64,000 nucleotides of DNA. Source: Gordius sp. MW1. Its lineage: Eukaryota > Nematomorpha > Gordioida > Gordea > Gordiidae. The notes under the pieces were generated by a model. That model searched no databases. It saw nothing but the letters and a program-made list of their open reading frames with translations, and was not told the DNA's origin. The stretch lies in NCBI GenBank assembly GCA_964036665.1, contig OZ038531.1, positions 5,952,168 to 6,016,167 of the forward strand, written 5' to 3'. Shown here piece after piece: positions 58,230 to 64,000 of this stretch (positions within the stretch are counted from its first letter, which is position 1; every line of letters begins with the position of its first letter). A program made the position numbers and the translations under genes.

Positions 58230-59820
58230 GAGTTGCCCGTGTCGCCAAAATATTTCCTGATTGCCTTTTCCATAATGCGCCATTAGTCATCGTTACCGTT
58301 AGACACCGGTCCTAAGATTTTAACAATTTTTCGCGTTAATCGCACAAAACGCGAATGATAAGGGCCGGAAAATGCATTACGAGAATTAGAGCTGCAATAT
58401 TTTTCAAACTCTACGCTTGTGAACTGAGGGTCATTATTCCAAAACGCGTAATAGCTTCAAGGGCTTATATCGTACTCGAGTTGTTATAGTTGTCATAGTA
58501 TTACTTCGGGTCATTTGCTGTAAGCAACAATCTTAATTAGGTAATAATTATTAGTCCCACAAACCATATGTAAACTGGACCAAGGTTATCCAGAATCGGC
58601 CCATTATTGAATTGCTAATTCATTTGCACCGGTGAACTATTCCAGACAACTCGTACAATTTTGAACATAGTTTTCTATGTCTTTATCAGCACGGGTACCA
58701 AAGGTATTTACGTGCCAGAATCCTTGACCGACTCATCTCTGGATGTCCTAGGTGGATAAGATTTAAAATATCTTTTATCAGTCTTTGTGGAATAATAAGG
58801 TATCCCCAAAATATGCGGCCTTTTAGTATCATAAGCTCCTTTTAACATTATTGGTATGCTTTGATTAACCCAGCCATAGAGGACATAATTGTATGTTTGT
58901 CTCAAAATAAAATCTTGGTCAGTAAATCTAGCTATTTAGGCTGAAGTGATAGGAAAATGTGTAAAGGTGGTCTATTTATTCCCCCTGCTATGGTGTTTGG
59001 ATTCGATTGGAATGGATAACACATCAGCCTGCTCATTTTCTTTACCATTTATATATTTTATGATACACTGGTAGGGTGTCGTAAATAAGGCCCATCTCGG
59101 GAGTCTCGCCGATACGGCTTACGGTAAGTTTTTGTTTAAATTAAATAATTATATTAAGGGTTTATGATCTGTTATTAATGTAAATTGGTGGCCATATATA
59201 TATTCCTTAATTAGTTAAAAAATTTATGGCTATAATGCTTCTTTTTAATTTGACCAAAGTTCATTTCGGCGACGTTGAGGGTGCGAGAAATAAAAGCAAT
59301 CGGGTGTTTATAACCCGCGCTAGTACTGCACCAATTCCTTTTAACGAAGCATCCGTCGAAAGTACTAAAGGTAGCTCAGGATGAAAATGTTTTAATATAG
59401 GTGCTTGAACAATAGCATTTTTAATATATTGAAAGCAGTCGAACAATCTTAGCACCAATTTTTAGTTATTTACCTTTTTTGATAGTTTAAATAAAGGTAG
59501 TGCTAAAGTGGGAAATTTTTACTAACTTTTGCATATTAAGTGGCCATTAAAAAGATTGTAATTCCTTAACATTGATGGGGAAGGTGCTGTTATTATTGAT
59601 TTCGTATTTAAGTAAGTCTTAGATATTACATAACTAGATGTATAACCTAAGTATTCTACTTTATTTTGTAAAAATATACATTTTTCTAGTTTTAATTTAA
59701 TACTCGCTTTTTTCAGAATATTAAAAACTTTCTAATTTTTCCAGCTACAATAAAATTGTCAAGTTAACATACTAATCCATTAGTACCCCTAAATAATGAG
59801 TCCACAAATCGCTGGGAAAA
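58230..59820 (-). mobile_element. Fossil Ty3/Gypsy pol (RT, RNase H, integrase)
   Basis: A degraded LTR-retrotransposon remnant on the - strand. The reverse transcriptase tail and RNase H region (about 59000-59800) and the integrase zinc-finger and core region (about 58240-58730) lie in the usual Ty3/Gypsy order. Recognition rests on short family motifs such as LPLVLSTDASLKGIGAVL. No LTRs, gag or protease were recognised. It is clearly broken many times over and looks old. Confidence 0.75.
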
Positions 59821-59844
59821 AGCTGATGCAGAAAGGGTCTTCTT

Positions 59845-62010
59845 CTTCATTATCAGTTATTTTGTCACACCGTCGTGGGGTTTGTTTTAATGAGTTTCTT
59901 CCATCTTGACCCGGTAAGTGCCATGACTATCTCTTTTGTTTGCATAACTTTATCGCCTTGCACTTACCACATGACACGAGGTCGTCCTTCCTCTCTTCCC
60001 TGGTACCTCCATGTCCAGTACTTTTCGAATGACATCATTCGTCTCCCTTTTTAGTATATGCCCATACCACCTTAGCCGATTTTTGTTTATCATGTCCGCC
60101 ATAAGTTGAATACCCATTTTTGTCATGAGATAGTCAATCGTCATGGTTTGAGCTTAGTATATTCCAAGCTCCACCATATCATTCTTATCTCCGTGGCTTG
60201 TAAAATCTTTTCTTCCGTGGTTTTTAATGCCCATGTTTCACTTCCATAGATTTAAAGGGACTTAGAGCTGATACTCGATATAATCCATTTCAAGCCTTCA
60301 ATTGTTGTTCTAACGCACGAATGTGAAGCTTCATAAATATTTTTTGATATATTTTAAGCTCCACCATAAAATCGCGAAGTACCGTTTCATAGGCTTTTCC
60401 AAGTCCATAGAGACCATATGTAAATCTCTACTGTTTTCACCATGTTTATCCATCATTTGTCTCACTGCGGAGATTTGGTCGATTGTGGATTTGCCGGCAA
60501 CAAATCCATATTTGTTAACCGTATTTACACCTCGTATTTCAGTCTTGTTACTTAGAACATTTCCATTAGCTTAAAGGAGTAGCAAGTTAGCTTGATATTT
60601 CTGTAATTGCCACACCCCTGAGTCCTTTGTCTTTGAATAAGGGTATATTCGTGCTTGCTCTCCATTAATTAGATATTCGCTCTTTTACCCATATCTTCTC
60701 CTTCTTCATGGCATCAGTGAAACGCTTCCATAGGTATTCCATCTGGGTCATTAGCTTTTCTATTTTGCATCTTGTTTATTTGTGTCCTAACTCCCTCCTG
60801 AAAGTGTTTGACCATACTTATGTTTGTCTCTAAGTCAAGATAAATCTTTCTCATTTGCAATATTCATAAGCTCCTTGAAATATCCTTCGGCTTGAATACG
60901 GTTTAACCGTTCTCGTTTTTGACGACTCCGACATCGCGATTTTTCTTCTCCCTTATCATAACCAATTTGTGCATAAGCCTATCGCCCCCTATTTGGTTCA
61001 GTTTGTTTGCAATCTCGGTGTACGCAACATTCTTCGCTATCGCCACGGCCTTTTTCGAGACTCTCTTTGCCTCCCTATAGAATTGTCCTACATTTTCGAT
61101 CTATACCACCGTCTATATAGATTTTTCTTTTTTGTTGTTGAAATCCCTAAGCGATCCATCCCTCACCATCCCTATTCAGAGCTTGCTTTCTTTTAATCTG
61201 TCTTAGAACCCAAATCGCTGTTATGTCTCTAGTTAGCGTCTCCCAATCGCGTCTACTTCACTTTGCAACTTCCTTGCACCCAAGTAAGGGGGCTTTTTGA
61301 TATATTTATCGTAGTGCTTCCGACTTTTATAAGTCACTATGATCTTCGTATTTTTGAAAATAAGTGTTAACGATTGCCATGTTGTATTCTGGGGACCTTT
61401 GGACTTCCTCTTCCTTGTTCTTTAGACCATGCCCATTTTTTCCATGATTTTGTTATACTTGAGGCGATCTTTCTCCTAATTGGCGTTAAAATTTGCCTCA
61501 AATATATTTAGCCTTTCATCCTATCCTATTCCTTGTATTTTTTTCCAATGAATCGAGGAATATGTCTTTCTCTGATTCGATATACCCAATTTAAGGAGCA
61601 TCGCACATAACGGTTAAGAGGCTCTCTTGATCTGCAATCTTTACCCTAACCTGTCTGAACAACGCTTGACTCCACCACCTTGTTCTTGAACGATTCGCTT
61701 AGTACGATACACCCCGTTTCTACGATTTGGTGACCCACTGTAGAATAATTTTTATCCTTCTCCTATATCCCGAGCTTTGGTTCCATTCCACCTCGTCTCT
61801 TGTAGGCAGGCGATGTGTACCTTTTTTCTTTTAGCATTTGTGAGACCTCGATGCTCTTTCCCGTCAACGTTCCCACATTCCAGCACGTTTTTCCCATTCT
61901 TTCCACAACTTCCTTTAGGCCATCGTAGTGAGTCAGGCAGTAACCCTAGTGTATCTTTTACATTACACGGGCGGGAGATGCGGTGCACGTTGTTTATGGA
62001 GGACGCCCTA
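59845..62010 (-). mobile_element. RTE-like LINE, nearly full-length but decayed
   Basis: On the - strand: AP-endonuclease start (KKVHIACLQETRWNGTKARD, about 61780-61850, including the catalytic Glu of QETRW), the rest of the endonuclease (61300-61700), a Lys/Arg-rich linker (60840-61250), RT with FVAGKSTIDQI and LHMVSMDLEK (about 60400-60520), and the C-terminal block RLRWYGHILKR (60040-60090). The 3' end resembles that of the LINE at 48898. At about 2.2 kb it covers the usual single RTE ORF, with several frame breaks. Confidence 0.82.
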
Positions 62011-63254
62011 GCTTTCTGTTATAAAGTTTTCTTTGAAACTATCATGATTTTAAAGTTGGTTTTACAGTCGGCTTCCGACCTAGCGCCAACCCTCAATTTT
62101 TTGCACATTGGGACGGTTTTAGATAATGTTAGAGATGTATATGATGTTTTAATTTTCTTAATGTAATTCTCTCCGTCTGAATATTAATATAGTATAGTTT
62201 ATATTTTTAAGATATGTGTGAAATTAATAGTGATGAGTACCATAACTAATTACTTATCGATTTAACTAATTTAACGAATAGGCGATATATGAATAATTTT
62301 GAAGTGCCATGTACCTAGCTATTCAGAAAGATGGAAATAGAGTTTAAGGCGTACACCTAACCCTATCCACTTTGTCGGTCCCAGTCTCAGCACTCTTTTT
62401 GATTTCCTTTAATTAATCAGTCTTTGTTTTTGCTTGGTCAAGTTCTTTTTTGCTCTTTGTTCATTTAGTTCTCCGAACCTTTTAATAGATGGTCAAAGAA
62501 GTTGTACTATCTTTGAAATAAAAGTTATTTTTCTTTCTCTCCTGACATACGCGCTATCATAATGGACTTTCGTATGAACATTCTGTTCTAATTTGGAATC
62601 AATCTTTCTCCTTAGCCCTGTCTATTTTTATTTATTTTATAGTAAACTTTGTACAACCCTTTCTTTACCTTGAAACTTTTTTACAATGACTTATTTCTGA
62701 TGTTTAATATAAAGAGTTAATTATGGCACCTAATTTTAGTGTAATTTGCTCTTTAATTCTCCTTGCTAGGTAATTTTTGTACTTATAACCTTCGTTAAAA
62801 AGCCAATCTTTCTGATTATTTTAAACATTTGGCATTCCTTTTGCTCTTGGACTTCGAAAAATACTGTTCCGATGTCAAATTTTCCGTTTCCGCAAAAATG
62901 TTTCTTTTGTTAGTTTAAACAACTTGGAGCCTTGACCAACAGCAACGTATCCAGTTATTAAGAGTGCGTCTTTTCAAGTTGAGAAAGCGCTTTTTTAATT
63001 TTTTTTAAACATTTTACATTCAACCGACAACCGTTTTAGGGAGCTTCGGATGATAAAAGGTTAAATACAGTTGCCTTGCCTAATATTTGAAAATAAACCA
63101 CATGGTTGAATCAATTTTAATTAAAGCAAGCTCTAAACATAAATGACGAGGAAGAATTAGTATTGATCAAACCATTATTGTAAAAATTAACTGATTATAA
63201 TATTTGATAAACCTTATAAAAAACACACAATTTCTTATATATTAAAATACAAAA
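62011..63254. other. Mostly noncoding; possible decayed coding stretch
   Basis: On the - strand, 62380-62960 gives broken Lys-rich peptides (for example NEGYKYKNYLARRIKEQ near 62750-62810) that could be remains of a mobile-element gene upstream of the LINE. No family was recognised. Confidence 0.3.
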
Positions 63255-63390
63255 ATAAAACCCGAGCCTGCTTATAGCTGGACCCGGCCCGCCCAAGCTT
63301 GCTTGATTACCTTAAAGCCCGTCCAAGCCCCTACCTTAATAACGAAAAGCTCATCCATACCCTGTGCGTTTATAGGCCCTCCGCAGGCCG
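63255..63390. repeat. CGGGC-type patch
   Basis: CCCGAGCCTGC, GACCCGGCCCGCCCAAGC and related strings in otherwise AT-rich DNA. Confidence 0.45.
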
Positions 63391-63834
63391 ATGATTTTAA
63401 TTTTACCGATGCCAATTATATTAGCTTTAATAAAGCGGGCGTTATGATCATCTAAAAGTAAATCCATTTTCTAAACCATGAGATGTATTAGTTTTTTAAA
63501 AAAAACATGAATCTTAAATAAGTTTGAATGAGCATGTTAAATTACTTAGGCAAATTAAATTATTAACTTGATTACTAACTTTGTCTTGCATATATATCCT
63601 CATCATTTAATTAAGAACTTAGGGGAGTAATTAATCTGAATGGCCCATAACCCGATAGTTTCTTAGGGGATATCTTATCATTTCAAAACACGCTCTCGCG
63701 AAATTTGGATATAATTGGTCTTAAATTAAGTGATTTTTATCTAAAATTAAAAATTATTAATATCTGCATAACACTAATAAGTCCATATAATATCATTGGA
63801 TTTCCATATAATTCCGTTTTTTATATTTTTTTGT

Positions 63835-63884
63835 CAATGAAAAGGGGGATTATAACCCGAAGCCCCCTTTGCCTACGCCACTGA
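63835..63884. repeat. End of a CAGTGGCG-type MITE
   Basis: GGGGGATTATAACCCGAAGCCCCC followed by TTTGCCTACGCCACTG, the inverse of the CAGTGGCGTA terminus. The other end was not found. Confidence 0.5.
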
Positions 63885-64000
63885 ATACATGCGCTAAAAT
63901 AAAGCATCATTTTTTTACATGAAAAATCGGATAATGAATTTGTTTTAAAGTGTATTTTTTGTACTGAACTAGTCCATTTATATTACTTGATCTATTGAAG

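Overview
This is AT-rich animal DNA carrying one clear host gene and many transposon remnants. The host gene has twelve exon positions with conventional GT-AG introns. It encodes a polypeptide N-acetylgalactosaminyltransferase (GT27 catalytic domain plus ricin-type lectin domain) that looks most like the GALNT10 subgroup. hAT-type miniature elements, RTE-like LINEs and satellite DNA suggest an invertebrate, perhaps an arthropod, but the sequence does not fix the phylum.

Layout. 1-1173: a very large G/C-tract foldback repeat, cut by the window edge. 1.2-13.5 kb: noncoding AT-rich DNA with short nonautonomous elements and a 5' piece of an intron-containing hAT-like transposase gene (5318-5811, + strand). 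13524-27395: the GALNT10-like gene on the + strand. Its introns hold two fragments of a YMDD-type LINE, several hAT-type MITEs and a palindromic MITE. 27.4-31.5 kb: more MITEs and AT-rich DNA. 31.5-33.2 kb: a 5'-truncated LINE on the - strand. 33.2-43.6 kb: almost featureless, apart from a pair of ~300 bp inverted repeats 2.4 kb apart. 43.66-45.1 kb: a second LINE type. 45.9-46.9 kb: a hAT-like element with CGGGT-rich ends. 48.9-52.65 kb: an RTE-like LINE interrupted by a 1.2 kb CGGGC-rich element. 53.1-57.0 kb: two blocks of a ~100-130 bp satellite. 57.1-58.07 kb: another CGGGC-rich element with an exact 8-bp target duplication. 58.2-59.8 kb: a fossil Ty3/Gypsy pol. 59.85-62.0 kb: a second RTE-like LINE copy. 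The rest is AT-rich.

The main biological point is the 3' end of the GALNT gene. After the lectin alpha-repeat exon, the beta-repeat exon is present twice (24954-25094 and 25655-25798). The terminal gamma-repeat exon is also present twice (26301-26456 and 27225-27395). Every copy is open, in the same phase, has splice signals and keeps the CLD and QxW lectin motifs. One catalytic domain could therefore be joined to up to four lectin domains. The inner pair (11b + 12a) looks like ordinary GALNT10; the outer exons (11a, 12b) are diverged.

Most dispersed repeats can be assigned to nonautonomous hAT-type elements because 8-bp target duplications are visible at many of them. The CGGGT/CGGGC arrays that recur across the window are, at the better-preserved loci, the terminal or subterminal parts of such elements.
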